Program-made: the position numbers and the translations under genes
Shown: piece by piece, positions 27,814 through 38,387 of the stretch
How positions within the stretch are numbered: the first letter of the stretch is position 1
How the letters are laid out: each line of letters starts with the position of its first letter
Assembly (NCBI GenBank): GCA_023269585.1
Contig: JAHFTC010000006.1
Location: 1 to 64,000 of the forward strand
DNA from: Opitutaceae bacterium
GTDB lineage: Bacteria; Verrucomicrobiota; Verrucomicrobiia; Opitutales; Opitutaceae
Length of the DNA: 64,000 nucleotides
Reading direction: 5' to 3'
The notes under the pieces: generated by a model
Databases searched by the model: none
What the model was told of the DNA's origin: nothing
What the model saw: the letters and a program-made list of their open reading frames with translations, nothing else

Positions 27814-30800
27814 ATGCCGCTGTCACGCCCAAACACGGCAGCTCCTGGTCGCTGCCTGCTCTGCCTCCTCGGCGACCTCTCATCCGAGATCGTGGCCGTG
27901 CTGGGAGCCGATCCGGCGTTCGTGCTCCATGAAGCCACCCCGGGCACTGCGGCCGCAGCCCCGCGCGCACTGGCCCGCTACAACTTGGTCCTGACCTCCG
28001 AGACCGTCGCGGAGACCCACCACGCGACCCTCGTCGGGCCCAACCACATGGTGCGGTTGATGATCCTATCCAGCCAGCCCGCCGTCGACCGGGCCGTGCG
28101 CTGGATTCGCGCCGGTGCCGCCGACTATTGCAGCACCACGGCCGAAGACCTCGCCGCCCTGCCCGGCCGCGTCCGCGCCATTCTGGCCGGCCAAAGCGCG
28201 GCAGATACCTCCGCCAAACAGCGCCGGACCACCCGCCTCGCCCACCAACTCGCCACCGTGGTCGAGAAGGTCGGCGACGGCCTCACCCTCGTCGACGAAC
28301 ACGGGCGGTTCATCCTCTTCAATCGGGAGATGCGTCGCATCACCGGCCTCAGCCGGTCCACCGCCGGCGGACTCACCACTTTTCTCCACACGATCCATCC
28401 CGACCCGGCCGAATTCCGCCGCGCCCAGGAACGGGTCCGCGAAGCCCTGGCCACCCGGGAAAGCCGCGCGGGCGAGGTCGTCGCGTGCAACCGCACCGGC
28501 GCCACGCTGCTGCTCAGTGTCGTGGTTTCGCCCGTGCAGGTCGGCGATTCGCTCTGGGCCCTCAGCGCGTACAAGGACATCACGGCGCGCCGGCGGGCCG
28601 AGGTGGCCGTCGAGCTGCGCGAGAGCCGCGCCCAGACGTTCAACCAGGTCCTCCTTCAGCTCGCGCGCAACGAGCTCCTCTTCCGCGGGGACCGCACCGC
28701 CGCCCTCCACCTGCTCACCGAAACCGCCGCGCGCTCGCTCGGCGCCGCGCGCGTCGGCGTGTGGTTCTACGAAGCCGGCCGTACCGACCTCCACTGCGTC
28801 GATCTCTTCGAGCAGGACCCGCCGCGCCACAGCTCCGACCTGCATCTGGCCGCCGCCGACTACCCCGCCTACTTCGCCGCGGTTGAAAAACAGGAGATCA
28901 TCGCCGCCGGTGATGCCGCACACGACCCGGCGACGCGCTGCTTCGCCGCCACCTATCTCCAACCGCTGGGGATCGGCGCGATGCTCGATGTCCCCGTGCG
29001 TGTCGCCGGGCGCATCGTCGGCGTGGTCTGCCACGAACACGTCGGCCCGCCGCGCACGTGGAGCGCCGCCGAACAGGCCTTCGCCTCCGCGATCGGCAGC
29101 TGCGTCTCCCTCGCCCTCGAGGCCGAGGCCCGCCACCAGGCCGAGGCGGCGCTGCACGCCGCGCATGACCGGCTCAACGAGATCGTCGAGTTCCTGCCCG
29201 ACGCCACCTTCGTCATCGACGCCGCCGGCACGGTCACCGCCTGGAACCGGGCCATGGAGGAGATGACCGGCGTGCCGAAAGCCGAGATGCTCGGGCGGGG
29301 CCACCATGAATACGCCCTGCCGTTCTACGGCGAACGCCGCCCGATGCTCATCGACCTCGCGCTCCGGCGGATCGAGGGCGACAGCCGCCTCTACGAGACG
29401 CTGTCCACCGAGGGCCGCACCCTCTTCGGCGAGGCCCACGTCCCCTGCCTCGGCGGCGGCCGCGGCGCCTACGTCTGGGGCAGCGCCCGCCCGCTCTTCG
29501 ACCAGCACGGCCGCCTCACCGGCGCGCTCGAGAGCATCCGCGATGTCACCCAACGCAAGCAGGCCGAGAACGAGATCGTCGCCTGGAAACGCCGCTACGA
29601 GCTCGTCGCCGCCGCCTCCGGCCAGATCACCTACGAGTACAACCTCGAGACCGGCTTCATTCTCTGGAGCGACAGCGTCGAGCGGGTGCTCGGCTATCCT
29701 CTCGCGGAGCTCGGCGGCACCCTCCTGCGCTGGCTCCGCCTGATCCACCCCGCGGACCGGCGCCGCACCGCCGCGTGCCTGCACCGCAGCGTCCGCGCCT
29801 ACACCCCCTTCGACGTGGAATACCGGATGCGGCACCACGACGGCAGCCACCTCTGGTTCCGCGACCGCGGCTACTACATCATCACCGCCGACCGCGCCCG
29901 CTGCATGATCGGCATGCTCACCGACATCACCGCCGGCAAGCAGGCCGCCGAGGCCCTCCAGCGCGCCCATGCCCACCTCGAGGAGCGCGTCCGCGAACGC
30001 ACCGCGGAACTGGCCACCGCCAACTCCCGTCTGCGCGGCGAGATCGCCGAACGCGAGCGCATCCAGCAGGCCCTCACCGCCAGCGAGCAGAAGTACCGCC
30101 TGATGGTCGACTCCCTCCCGCAGGTCGTCTACGAGCTCGACCTCCACGGCAACGTGCTCGTGCTCAACCGCGAGGGCGTTCAGGCCGCCCGCGTCTCCCC
30201 CGAGGAGCTCGCCCGCGGCGTCAACCTCTTCTCCCTCGTCCACCCCGAGGACCACGGGCGCCTGCGCGCCAACTGGACCCGGCTGCTCGCCGGCCACCAC
30301 CTCGGCGGCGAGGAGTACCGTTTCCTCCGCCGCGACGGCTCCACCTTCCACGGCTCCAGCTACGCCCACCTCATTGTCCGCGACGAGCGCCCCGTCGGCG
30401 TGACGGGCTTCCTCATCGACGAGACCCACCGCAAGCAGGCCGAGGAGGCGCTGCGCCGCGCCCATGCCGATCTCGAGGACCGCGTCATCCAGCGCACCGC
30501 CGAGCTCGCGGAGAGCAACGCCTCCCTGCGCCAGCTCCTCGAGAAGCAGGAGATGAACATCGGTCTCGCCCACCAGGTGCTCCTGCTCGTCAACGCCGAG
30601 CAGCCCCGCAACAGCGCGCTGCCCGGCGGATGCGGCCTGTTCGCCGCCGGCCAGTCCATCCCGCGCTGCCTCGAGGGCGGCGACCACTTCTTCGTCCGCC
30701 GCCTCGCCGCGCCCGCCGGCCTCCGCACCCTCGTCAGCCTCAAGGACCAGTCCGGCCACGAGGTCGGCTGTATCCTGCGGAGCATCATCACCGACCTCCT

Positions 30801-31857
30801 CCACAACGCCCTCGTCGGCGCCGGCGGCGCCTACCCGCCCGGGGCCGAGGTCATCACCCGCCTCAACCGCGAGATCTGCCGCTCCCATCTTTTCCAGGAC
30901 GGCGACTTCTTCACCTCGATCAACCTGGAGATCGACCACGCCACGCTGCAGATGACCTACGTCGTCGCCGGCCACCCGCCCTTCCTGCTCGTGCGCGACG
31001 GCGCCGTCCTCCTCCTGCCCGACCTCCACGGCAGCGGCACCAACCTCCCGGTCGGCATGCTCGACCACCACGAGTACGGCGCCGCCGCCCTGCAGCTCCA
31101 GCCCGGCGACCAGCTCATCCTCTACACCGACGGCCTGCTCGAGGCGCCCGCCGCCCGCCAACGACCCCATCTCTCCTCCGCCGCGCTCGCCGACCTGCTG
31201 CGGGCCATCGTCGCCCGCCAGCCCGAGGCCCGGGTCGTGACCCTCGCCAACCTCCTGTTCCGCGAGGTCGCCGGCTGCACCTGCGACGAAGCCGTCTCCG
31301 CCCACGGGCTGCCCGACGATGTCGCCCTCGTGGCCCTCGAGATCGAGCGCCCCGCCCCCACCTTCGAGGACTGCCTCCGTCCCGCCAGCCTCGCCGAACT
31401 GCGCGCCCAGCGCGTGCGCCTTGCCGAGAAGATCACCGCGGAGTGGCGCAGCCACGGCGTCACCACTGCGCCGATGCGGCTGCACGTCGTGCTCGAGGAG
31501 GCGCTCTACAACGCCTGGCACCACGGCAACCGCGAGGACCCCGCCAAGTCGATCGTCGTGCGCCGCCGCTACGGCAACGACGCCTGCCTCGAGATCCTCG
31601 ACGAGGGCGCCGGCTTCGGCCTCGACCAGGTCGGCGACCCCACCGCCCACGAGAACCGCACCAAGCCCTCCGGCCGCGGCCTCTTCCTCATCCGCCGTTT
31701 CGCCGACGAGGCCCGGTGGTCGGACTCCGGCCGCCACCTCACCATGCACTTCGGCGACGAGCGGACCTTCACCCCCTCCGCCGGCCGCAGCCCGCTCCCG
31801 CGACTCGATCTTTGGAATACGCCTCGCCTTTCAACCGCCAACCAACCCAGACCATGA
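27814..31857 (+). CDS. multi-PAS/GAF sensor protein with PP2C (RsbU/SpoIIE) phosphatase and C-terminal RsbW-like HATPase domain
   Basis: Several PAS segments with 'RKQAE', GAF region, 'LILYTDGLLEAPA' PP2C motif, C-terminal 'LHVVLEEALYNAWHHGN...ILDEGAGFGLDQ...GRGLFLIRRF'. Confidence 0.92.
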   Translation: MPLSRPNTAAPGRCLLCLLGDLSSEIVAVLGADPAFVLHEATPGTAAAAPRALARYNLVLTSETVAETHHATLVGPNHMVRLMILSSQPAVDRAVRWIRAGAADYCSTTAEDLAALPGRVRAILAGQSAADTSAKQRRTTRLAHQLATVVEKVGDGLTLVDEHGRFILFNREMRRITGLSRSTAGGLTTFLHTIHPDPAEFRRAQERVREALATRESRAGEVVACNRTGATLLLSVVVSPVQVGDSLWALSAYKDITARRRAEVAVELRESRAQTFNQVLLQLARNELLFRGDRTAALHLLTETAARSLGAARVGVWFYEAGRTDLHCVDLFEQDPPRHSSDLHLAAADYPAYFAAVEKQEIIAAGDAAHDPATRCFAATYLQPLGIGAMLDVPVRVAGRIVGVVCHEHVGPPRTWSAAEQAFASAIGSCVSLALEAEARHQAEAALHAAHDRLNEIVEFLPDATFVIDAAGTVTAWNRAMEEMTGVPKAEMLGRGHHEYALPFYGERRPMLIDLALRRIEGDSRLYETLSTEGRTLFGEAHVPCLGGGRGAYVWGSARPLFDQHGRLTGALESIRDVTQRKQAENEIVAWKRRYELVAAASGQITYEYNLETGFILWSDSVERVLGYPLAELGGTLLRWLRLIHPADRRRTAACLHRSVRAYTPFDVEYRMRHHDGSHLWFRDRGYYIITADRARCMIGMLTDITAGKQAAEALQRAHAHLEERVRERTAELATANSRLRGEIAERERIQQALTASEQKYRLMVDSLPQVVYELDLHGNVLVLNREGVQAARVSPEELARGVNLFSLVHPEDHGRLRANWTRLLAGHHLGGEEYRFLRRDGSTFHGSSYAHLIVRDERPVGVTGFLIDETHRKQAEEALRRAHADLEDRVIQRTAELAESNASLRQLLEKQEMNIGLAHQVLLLVNAEQPRNSALPGGCGLFAAGQSIPRCLEGGDHFFVRRLAAPAGLRTLVSLKDQSGHEVGCILRSIITDLLHNALVGAGGAYPPGAEVITRLNREICRSHLFQDGDFFTSINLEIDHATLQMTYVVAGHPPFLLVRDGAVLLLPDLHGSGTNLPVGMLDHHEYGAAALQLQPGDQLILYTDGLLEAPAARQRPHLSSAALADLLRAIVARQPEARVVTLANLLFREVAGCTCDEAVSAHGLPDDVALVALEIERPAPTFEDCLRPASLAELRAQRVRLAEKITAEWRSHGVTTAPMRLHVVLEEALYNAWHHGNREDPAKSIVVRRRYGNDACLEILDEGAGFGLDQVGDPTAHENRTKPSGRGLFLIRRFADEARWSDSGRHLTMHFGDERTFTPSAGRSPLPRLDLWNTPRLSTANQPRP

Positions 31858-32165
31858 ACATCGCCATCACCCGCGAAAACCACACCGTGCGCCTCGTCCT
31901 CCAGGGCGAGATCGACGAACTCGCCGCCGAAGAGCTCAAGAAACGCCTGCGCGACATCTCCCTCACCGTGCCGCAACGCGTGGAGATCGACTTCGCGGGC
32001 GTCTCCCACATCGGCAGCGCCGGCATCGGCAAGCTGCTCGTCTTCTACAAGGACCTCGCGATCCACGGCGCCGTGCTCGCCCTCGTGCGCGTGCCCTCCC
32101 CGATCTACCACCTCTTCCGCGAGATGAAGCTCGACTCGATCTTCTCCATCACGGAAGGCCGCTGA
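31854..32165 (+). CDS. STAS-domain anti-sigma factor antagonist
   Basis: 'VRLVLQGEIDELAAEELKKRL...VEIDFAGVSHIGSAGIGKLLVFYK'; ATGA overlap with upstream gene. Confidence 0.92.
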   Translation: MNIAITRENHTVRLVLQGEIDELAAEELKKRLRDISLTVPQRVEIDFAGVSHIGSAGIGKLLVFYKDLAIHGAVLALVRVPSPIYHLFREMKLDSIFSITEGR

Positions 32166-32174
32166 GCGCCCGCC

Positions 32175-34262
32175 ATGAACGTCTTCTCCCGCCTCTCGTT
32201 GCGCAGCCGCATGCTCTGCGCCGGGCTCGCCCTCACCGCCGGACCGCTCCTCGTCATCGCCGCACTCGTCTACCGACAGAACGGCCGCATGACGGCCGTC
32301 GCCGTCGAGGAAAGCCAGGCGCTCGCGCACGCCGACCTCGATCACATCACGAAGGGCGTCGTCGCGCTGTGTACCGCGCAACAGGAGACGCTCGAACAGA
32401 TGCTCGCCGTCTCTCTCAAGATAGCCCAGGCCACGATCGCCCGCGCCGGCGAGCCCGCCCTCGGGTCGACCACGGTCGAGTGGCAGGCCGTCGACCAGTT
32501 CACCAAGCAGGCCACCACCGCCACGCTGCCCCGGTTCGAGCTCGGCGGCCAGTGGCTCGGGCAGAACGCCGACCCCGCCACCCTCGCGCCCGTGATCGAC
32601 GAGATCGCCGCGCAGGCCGGCTGCGCCGTCACCGTCTTCCAGCGGATGAACGCCGCCGGTGACATGCTGCGCGTGGCCACCACCGTCCAGAGCGCGGGCC
32701 GCCGCGCCGTGGGTACCTACATCCCCGCCCGCGCCGCCGACGGCCAGGCCAACCCGGTCGTCGCCGCGATCCTCGGCGGCCAGCGCTACACCGGCCGCGC
32801 CTTCGTCGTCGACGCCTGGTACCTCACCGCGTACGCCCCCCTCGCCGACCGCAACGGCCAGCTGCTTGGCATGGTCTTCGTCGGCATCAAGGAGCAGAGC
32901 GTCGCCAGCCTGCGCCAGCAGATCCTCGCCACCAAGGTCGGCGCCACCGGCTACGTCTTCGTCCTCGATTCAAAGGGCAACTACATCGTCTCGCAGAACG
33001 GCGCCCGCGACGGCCAGAACATCTGGGACACCCAGGATGCCGACGGCCGCTTCACCACCCGCGAAATCATCGCAGCCGCCAAGGCCGCGCCCGCCGGACA
33101 CACCGGGGAGATCGCCTACAACTGGAAGAACCCCAACGACCCCGCACCGCGCAAGAAGATCGCCCGCGTCGCCTACTTCCCCGCCTGGGACTGGGTGATC
33201 GGCGCCGGTTCCTACGAGGATGAGTTCATGGCCGCGCCGGCCAAACTCGGCGCCATCGGCCGCGCCGGCACCCGCACCATCCTCCTGGTCCTCGTAGGCA
33301 CCACGATCCTCGCCGCCCTCTTCTGGCTCGCCACCGCCCGCGCACTCTCCCGGCAGCTCATCCGCATCGCCGATGCGCTCCAGGCCGGCTCCTCGCAGGT
33401 GTTGAGCGCCGCCGGCCTGATCGCCGATGCCGGCCAGCAGGTCGCCGACGGAGCGAGCAGCCAGGCCGCCGCCCTCTCCAGCACCGCGCAGAGTCTCCAG
33501 GGAATGACTACGCGCGGCACCGAGGTCGTCCACCTCACCAACGGGGCCGACACGCTGATGAAGCAGAACATCGAGAAGACCGGCCAGTCCCTGCGCGCCA
33601 TTGTCGAGATGACGCAGGCCATGAACCGGATCGTCGCCGAGAGCGGCGAGATGGGGAAGATCATCAAGACCATCGACGAGATCGCCTTCCAGACCAACAT
33701 CCTCGCCCTCAACGCCGCCGTCGAGGCCGCCCGCGCGGGCGAGGCCGGCAAGGGTTTCGCGGTCGTCGCCGAGGAGGTGCGCAACCTCGCCGGCCGCGCC
33801 GCCGAGGCCGCCCGCACCACCCAGGTGAAGCTCGATTCCAACATCGGTCTCGTCCGCCAGGCCGGCAGCGGTATCCAAGGGGTGAACGACAACTTCGAGG
33901 CCATCGTCGAGACCGCCACCGTGATCGGCGAGAAGGTCCAGGCCATCACCACCGCCACCGAGCACCTCACCAAGGAGATCGGCACCATCTCCGACTCCAC
34001 CGGCCAGCTCGAGTCGGTCGTCCAGGGCAACGCCGCCAACGCCGAGGAGTCCGCCAGCGCCGCCGAGGAGCTCTCCGCCCAGGCCCACGAGATCGCCGCC
34101 CTCGTCACCGCTCTGGTCGGCGTCGTCCGCGGGGAGGGCGCACCTGCGCCCGCCGTCGACCGGCCACATCTTGTCTCCGCCGATCGGCGACACGCCGCCC
34201 GCCCCCTCGCTGCGCCCGATCCCGCCGCCCAGCCCGCCCCGGCCGGCAGCCGGCATGACTGA
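32175..34262 (+). CDS. methyl-accepting chemotaxis protein with Cache-type sensor
   Basis: MCP hairpin tip '[47 protein letters not shown]'; N-terminal TM and Cache-like region. Confidence 0.94.
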   Translation: MNVFSRLSLRSRMLCAGLALTAGPLLVIAALVYRQNGRMTAVAVEESQALAHADLDHITKGVVALCTAQQETLEQMLAVSLKIAQATIARAGEPALGSTTVEWQAVDQFTKQATTATLPRFELGGQWLGQNADPATLAPVIDEIAAQAGCAVTVFQRMNAAGDMLRVATTVQSAGRRAVGTYIPARAADGQANPVVAAILGGQRYTGRAFVVDAWYLTAYAPLADRNGQLLGMVFVGIKEQSVASLRQQILATKVGATGYVFVLDSKGNYIVSQNGARDGQNIWDTQDADGRFTTREIIAAAKAAPAGHTGEIAYNWKNPNDPAPRKKIARVAYFPAWDWVIGAGSYEDEFMAAPAKLGAIGRAGTRTILLVLVGTTILAALFWLATARALSRQLIRIADALQAGSSQVLSAAGLIADAGQQVADGASSQAAALSSTAQSLQGMTTRGTEVVHLTNGADTLMKQNIEKTGQSLRAIVEMTQAMNRIVAESGEMGKIIKTIDEIAFQTNILALNAAVEAARAGEAGKGFAVVAEEVRNLAGRAAEAARTTQVKLDSNIGLVRQAGSGIQGVNDNFEAIVETATVIGEKVQAITTATEHLTKEIGTISDSTGQLESVVQGNAANAEESASAAEELSAQAHEIAALVTALVGVVRGEGAPAPAVDRPHLVSADRRHAARPLAAPDPAAQPAPAGSRHD

Positions 34263-34339
34263 TTCCGCCCTCCGCTCAGGTCGCCGTTCCTGATTTCCTG
34301 AGTCCCCGATTGCCTCCCTCCGGGATTCCTCGCTGCCGC

Positions 34340-34954
34340 TCACCGGGTCAGCTCGTACATCGCATACCCGGCGCGCAGATTCGGGAGAAAATCACACGGT
34401 CGTTCCCAGTCGCCGCGCAGCAGCGCGCGGCGGGCGACCTTGATGCCCTCCTTCGCGCAGAACGCCTCGAAGTCGGCCACCGAAAGCGGGTTGGTCGGAC
34501 GCGTATCCGCCCAGTCGGTCGTGTAGACCTCGTTGCGCAGCCGGCCGCCGTGGCGCAGCGCGCCGATGCGGTTCTTCCAATACCCATGGTTCACAAACGC
34601 CACGGTCACGCACTTGCCCGCGCGCAGCGCCTCGCGCAACACCTCGGCCGGCTGCGCCAGCTCCTCGATCGTGCGCGAGAAGATCACCCGGTCGAAATAC
34701 GCGTCCGGTAACGCCCGCAGGAACTTCGTCATGTCGCCCTGGTAGGCCGTCACCCCGCGTTTCACGCACGCGGCCACCTTGTCGACATCGAGGTCCACGC
34801 CCACGGCGAAGACCTGCCGGGTCTGCATGAGATACTCGAGCAGCACGCCGCGGCCGCAGCCCAGCTCGCACACGCGGCTGCCCGCCTCGACCCATTCGCC
34901 GAGGAGGCGCATGTCGACCGTGCGACGTTCCGCGAGTTTTCCGGTGCTGGCCAT
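34340..34954 (-). CDS. metW: MetW-like methyltransferase
   Basis: 'GSRVCELGCGRGVLLEYLMQ', 'VIFSRTIEEL', 'VAFVNHGYWKNR' typical of MetW. Confidence 0.87.
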   Translation of the reverse strand: MASTGKLAERRTVDMRLLGEWVEAGSRVCELGCGRGVLLEYLMQTRQVFAVGVDLDVDKVAACVKRGVTAYQGDMTKFLRALPDAYFDRVIFSRTIEELAQPAEVLREALRAGKCVTVAFVNHGYWKNRIGALRHGGRLRNEVYTTDWADTRPTNPLSVADFEAFCAKEGIKVARRALLRGDWERPCDFLPNLRAGYAMYELTR

Positions 34955-35012
34955 CGCGCAACCTCTGGCAGGCCCGCCGCAGCGCGGCGAGAAAAACGTG
35001 CGGGCCTCCGCT

Positions 35013-35036
35013 GTAGGCCACCGCGCCGAGGTGGCC
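35013..35036 (+). repeat. class A GTAG hairpin
   Basis: GTAG-GCCACC-gcgccga-GGTGGC. Confidence 0.75.
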
Positions 35037-35112
35037 CGACGGAAAAGCCGGCTCAGCTCTCGTCCCTCGGCGCCCGGCTCTCGACCGATTTCGCCGTCCG
35101 CCGCGTCACCGC

Positions 35113-35868
35113 TCAGTACTGGCGCTGGCCGTCGGCGTCGTAGGCGCGGGGCGGGCCGGCCGTCGGGTGCGCGAGCTCAAACCCGCCCTCCGCTGTCAGC
35201 TCCGTCGGGAACGTCGTGTAGCCCTTGGCCAGCTGTTTGATGTATTCGGCGAGCGGACCGCTCACCGCGCCCGTCGCGGAGTCGTAGCCGATCTCCACGC
35301 GCTTCAGGTCGTTCTCCAGGAAATACTGCTGCGCCGCGGCCGCGATCTGCCGGGCATCGTTGTTCATCGTCGCGTTGATGGAATTCATCCGCACCTTCTG
35401 AAACGCCGGGACCGCCATCACCGCCATCAGCCCCGCCACCGGGACGACCGCGACGCCCATGTAGCCCATGATCAGGCCGGCGAGCGCCATCCCGCCGCCG
35501 ACCAGCGCCCCCTTGGCCTTCTTGATCCGCGACTGCGCCACGTGGCCGCAAACGATCGCCGGAATCATGAAGACGAAGAAGAGCGGAAAGAGCACGAACG
35601 TGCAGATGCCGCACACAAGGCTGACGGTCGCCAGTCCGCACCGCTTCGGGGTGCCGGTGAATGGATTGGCCGCACCGACCGCCGGCGCCAGCGGCGGAGG
35701 AACCGCGCCGGCGGCGGAAGGAAACGCCGCATCGACCCGCTTCCACTCCGCCCAGCCTTCGCGCCAGCACAGATCTGTCGGTTGCAGTTCGCCGCGCGCG
35801 ATCTTCTCGCGCACCTCGGCTTCGCTCACGGGGCCCTGCTGCACTCCTTTGACGGCAATATGGTACAT
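35113..35868 (-). CDS. GYF_2 + DUF4190-type membrane protein with pseudopilin-like C-terminal region
   Basis: 'MYHIAVKGVQQGPVSEAEVREKIARGELQPTDLCWREGWAEW' GYF_2; 'AVPAFQKVRMNSINATMNNDARQIAAAAQQYF'. Confidence 0.8.
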   Translation of the reverse strand: MYHIAVKGVQQGPVSEAEVREKIARGELQPTDLCWREGWAEWKRVDAAFPSAAGAVPPPLAPAVGAANPFTGTPKRCGLATVSLVCGICTFVLFPLFFVFMIPAIVCGHVAQSRIKKAKGALVGGGMALAGLIMGYMGVAVVPVAGLMAVMAVPAFQKVRMNSINATMNNDARQIAAAAQQYFLENDLKRVEIGYDSATGAVSGPLAEYIKQLAKGYTTFPTELTAEGGFELAHPTAGPPRAYDADGQRQY

Positions 35869-36054
35869 GGTGGAAACGAATCGGGGTTGTTCGGGTTGCG
35901 GCCCGATGCAGCCAGTCGCCCCCAACGCTGGCGAATCCAATCTTCCGTGCCACGCTCACACCGCACCGAGATCTGCACTGTTCCAAGGTCTGGCCACCGA
36001 GCCGCGGCTCACCCGTTCTACCTGCGGACGAATCTTCGCGAGGGTGTGCCCTGC

Positions 36055-36116
36055 CCCCGGCCCACCGCCCACCGTCAACAGTCCACCGTCCACTGTCTAC
36101 GGCCCACCGTTCACTG
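36055..36116. repeat. class D degenerate 7-bp tandem array
   Basis: ccaccgc ccaccgt caacagt ccaccgt ccactgt ctacggc ccaccgt tcactgc; feoB stop at 36111-36113 lies in the array. Confidence 0.8.
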
Positions 36117-38387
36117 CACCCAGCGCCACACCGCGGCCGTCGCCGCGCACAACGCCGCGCCGATCGCGATCGGCAGCAGCGCCGAGACCGCCGTCCACTT
36201 CGCGCTGCGCGTCTCCTTGTAGATCGTCCACAGCGTCGTCGAACATGGGTTGTGGCAGAGGCTGAAGAGCATGAGGCACACGGCCGTGAGCGTCGTCCAA
36301 CCGCCGGCCACGAGCAGGTCGCGCAGCGCGTTGTTCTCCGCCTCGAACATCACGCCGGCCCCCGCGCCGGCTGCGCCGACCACGAGCGACGTGAGCATGG
36401 CCACCGTCGGGATCACGATCTCGTTGGCCGGGATCGCGACGATGTAGGCGAGCAGGATCACGCCGTTGAGCCCGAGCGCGAGTCCCACCGGATCCATGCC
36501 CTCGATCAGCCACAACGCGAACGGTCGGCCGCCGGCATCCACGTTGCCGACGAGCCAGATCGCCGCGCCGGCCGGGGCGGCGAACACGATCGCGCGCCAG
36601 AGCACGAACAGCGTGCGGTCGATCAACGAGGTGTAGAGCGTGCGCCAGATCTGCGGCGGACGGTACGGCGGCAGCTCGAGGTTGAAGAAGCTCGCCTCGC
36701 CGCGCAGCACCGTGCGGCTCAGCAGCCACGACGTCGCCAACGACAGGAAGAACCCGAGCATCATCACCGCGGCGACGGTCCCCGCCGCGACCAGCCCGCT
36801 CCAGCGCGCCGGCGCGAGGGCGCCGATGAACACCGTCGCTAGCATGATCTGCGTGGGCCAGCGGCCGTTGCAGAGCGCGAAGTTGTTCGTGACGATCGCG
36901 ATCAACCGCTCGCGCGGCGAGTCGATGATCCGCGCCGCCACGACACCGGCGGCGTTGCAGCCGTAGCCCATCGCCAGCGTGAGCGACTGTTTGCCGTGCG
37001 CGCCCGCCGCCTGGAACATCCGGTCGAGGTTGAACGACACGCGCGGCAGGTAACCAAGATCCTCCAACAGCGTGAACGCCGGGAAGAAGATCGCCATCGG
37101 CGGCAGCATCACGCTGATGACCCACGCCGTCGCGAGGTAGATGCCGTCCGCGAAGAGCCCCACGAGCCACCCCGGCAACGCCAGCGCGAGCAGCGTCTCG
37201 CGCAGCCACGCGTGCCCCTGGTCCACCAGCAGCGTCGCCAGCCAGGCCGAAGGGACGTTCGCGCCCGCGATCGTGAGCCACAGGATCGCCGCGAAGAGCG
37301 CCATCATGAGCGGGAAACCGGTCCACGCGCCGGTGAGCCAGCGGTCCATCCGGCTCTGCCAGACCAGCCGCGCCGAGCGGCCCTCGCGCCGCACGCAGCC
37401 GTCGGCGATGCGTCCGGCCTGGCCGTAGATCGCCTCCGTCAAGGTGTCATGGAGATTCGGAGGCAACCGCCAGCGCAACCGCTCCACCTCCGCGAGCGCG
37501 GCCGCGACGGTGGGCGCCAGCTCCGCTGCCGGCGCCGTCACCGCTTCGGAGCCACGCGCCGTGACTTCGCCGAGCGCGGCATCGCCGCCGGCGGCGAGTT
37601 CGGCCAGGCGGCCGTCGGCCGCGGCCTCGAGCAGGCCGCGTTCGCCCGCGAGCATACGCAGCGCAATCCAGTCGCGTTGCGGCAGACCGGGGAACGCCGC
37701 GGAGAGTTTGGCGGCGACAGCGGTGATCGCCTTCTCCAGCTCCGGCAACGCCAGCCGCAGCGCAGGCGGGCGGCACTTCGTCTCGCCCAGCGCCACCTGC
37801 GCCACCGCCTCGAGCAGCTCGGGCAGGCCCTCGCCCTGCCGCGCGGCGCACGGTACGACGGGCACGCCGAGTTCGCGGGCGAGCTGGCGCGCGTCGATCT
37901 CCAGGCGATGCGCGCGCGCCTCGTCGATGAGGTTGAGCGCCACGACCACGCGGTCGGAGATCTGCAGCACCTGCAGCAACAAGTTCAGGTTTCGCTCCAG
38001 CGCCGTGGCGTCGACGACGACCACCGTCACATCGGGCCGGCCGAAGAGGATGAAGTTGCGCGTCACCTCCTCGTCGGCCGAGGCACTGAGAAGCGAATAC
38101 GTGCCGGGCAGGTCGACTAGCCGGTAGCGTTTGTCGCGGAAGGCGAACGCGCCCTCGGCACGCGCGATGGTCTTGCCCGGCCAGTTGCCGGTGTGCTGCC
38201 GCAGGCCGGTCAGGGCGTTGAAGACGGTGCTCTTGCCCGTGTTCGGGTTGCCCGCGAGCGCGACCACGAAGTCCGCCTCGCCCGGCTGCACGCCGAGCCG
38301 CTTCAGCGCCGTGCGCCGCGACGGGCACACCTCGCACGCGGGGGAGAGTTTCGGCGCGGCTGCGGGAGTGTTCGGTTCGGTGCTCAT
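36111..38387 (-). CDS. feoB: ferrous iron transport protein B
   Basis: G1 'LAGNPNTGKSTVFNALTGLRQHTGNWPGKT', 'DLPGTYSL', Gate-domain TM segments. Confidence 0.97.
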   Translation of the reverse strand: MSTEPNTPAAAPKLSPACEVCPSRRTALKRLGVQPGEADFVVALAGNPNTGKSTVFNALTGLRQHTGNWPGKTIARAEGAFAFRDKRYRLVDLPGTYSLLSASADEEVTRNFILFGRPDVTVVVVDATALERNLNLLLQVLQISDRVVVALNLIDEARAHRLEIDARQLARELGVPVVPCAARQGEGLPELLEAVAQVALGETKCRPPALRLALPELEKAITAVAAKLSAAFPGLPQRDWIALRMLAGERGLLEAAADGRLAELAAGGDAALGEVTARGSEAVTAPAAELAPTVAAALAEVERLRWRLPPNLHDTLTEAIYGQAGRIADGCVRREGRSARLVWQSRMDRWLTGAWTGFPLMMALFAAILWLTIAGANVPSAWLATLLVDQGHAWLRETLLALALPGWLVGLFADGIYLATAWVISVMLPPMAIFFPAFTLLEDLGYLPRVSFNLDRMFQAAGAHGKQSLTLAMGYGCNAAGVVAARIIDSPRERLIAIVTNNFALCNGRWPTQIMLATVFIGALAPARWSGLVAAGTVAAVMMLGFFLSLATSWLLSRTVLRGEASFFNLELPPYRPPQIWRTLYTSLIDRTLFVLWRAIVFAAPAGAAIWLVGNVDAGGRPFALWLIEGMDPVGLALGLNGVILLAYIVAIPANEIVIPTVAMLTSLVVGAAGAGAGVMFEAENNALRDLLVAGGWTTLTAVCLMLFSLCHNPCSTTLWTIYKETRSAKWTAVSALLPIAIGAALCAATAAVWRWVQ

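Noticed and set aside
28066-31749. 1227-aa minus-strand ORF
   Set aside because: Shadow ORF opposite the PAS/PP2C/HATPase gene, Gly/Ala/Val/Glu-biased with no motifs
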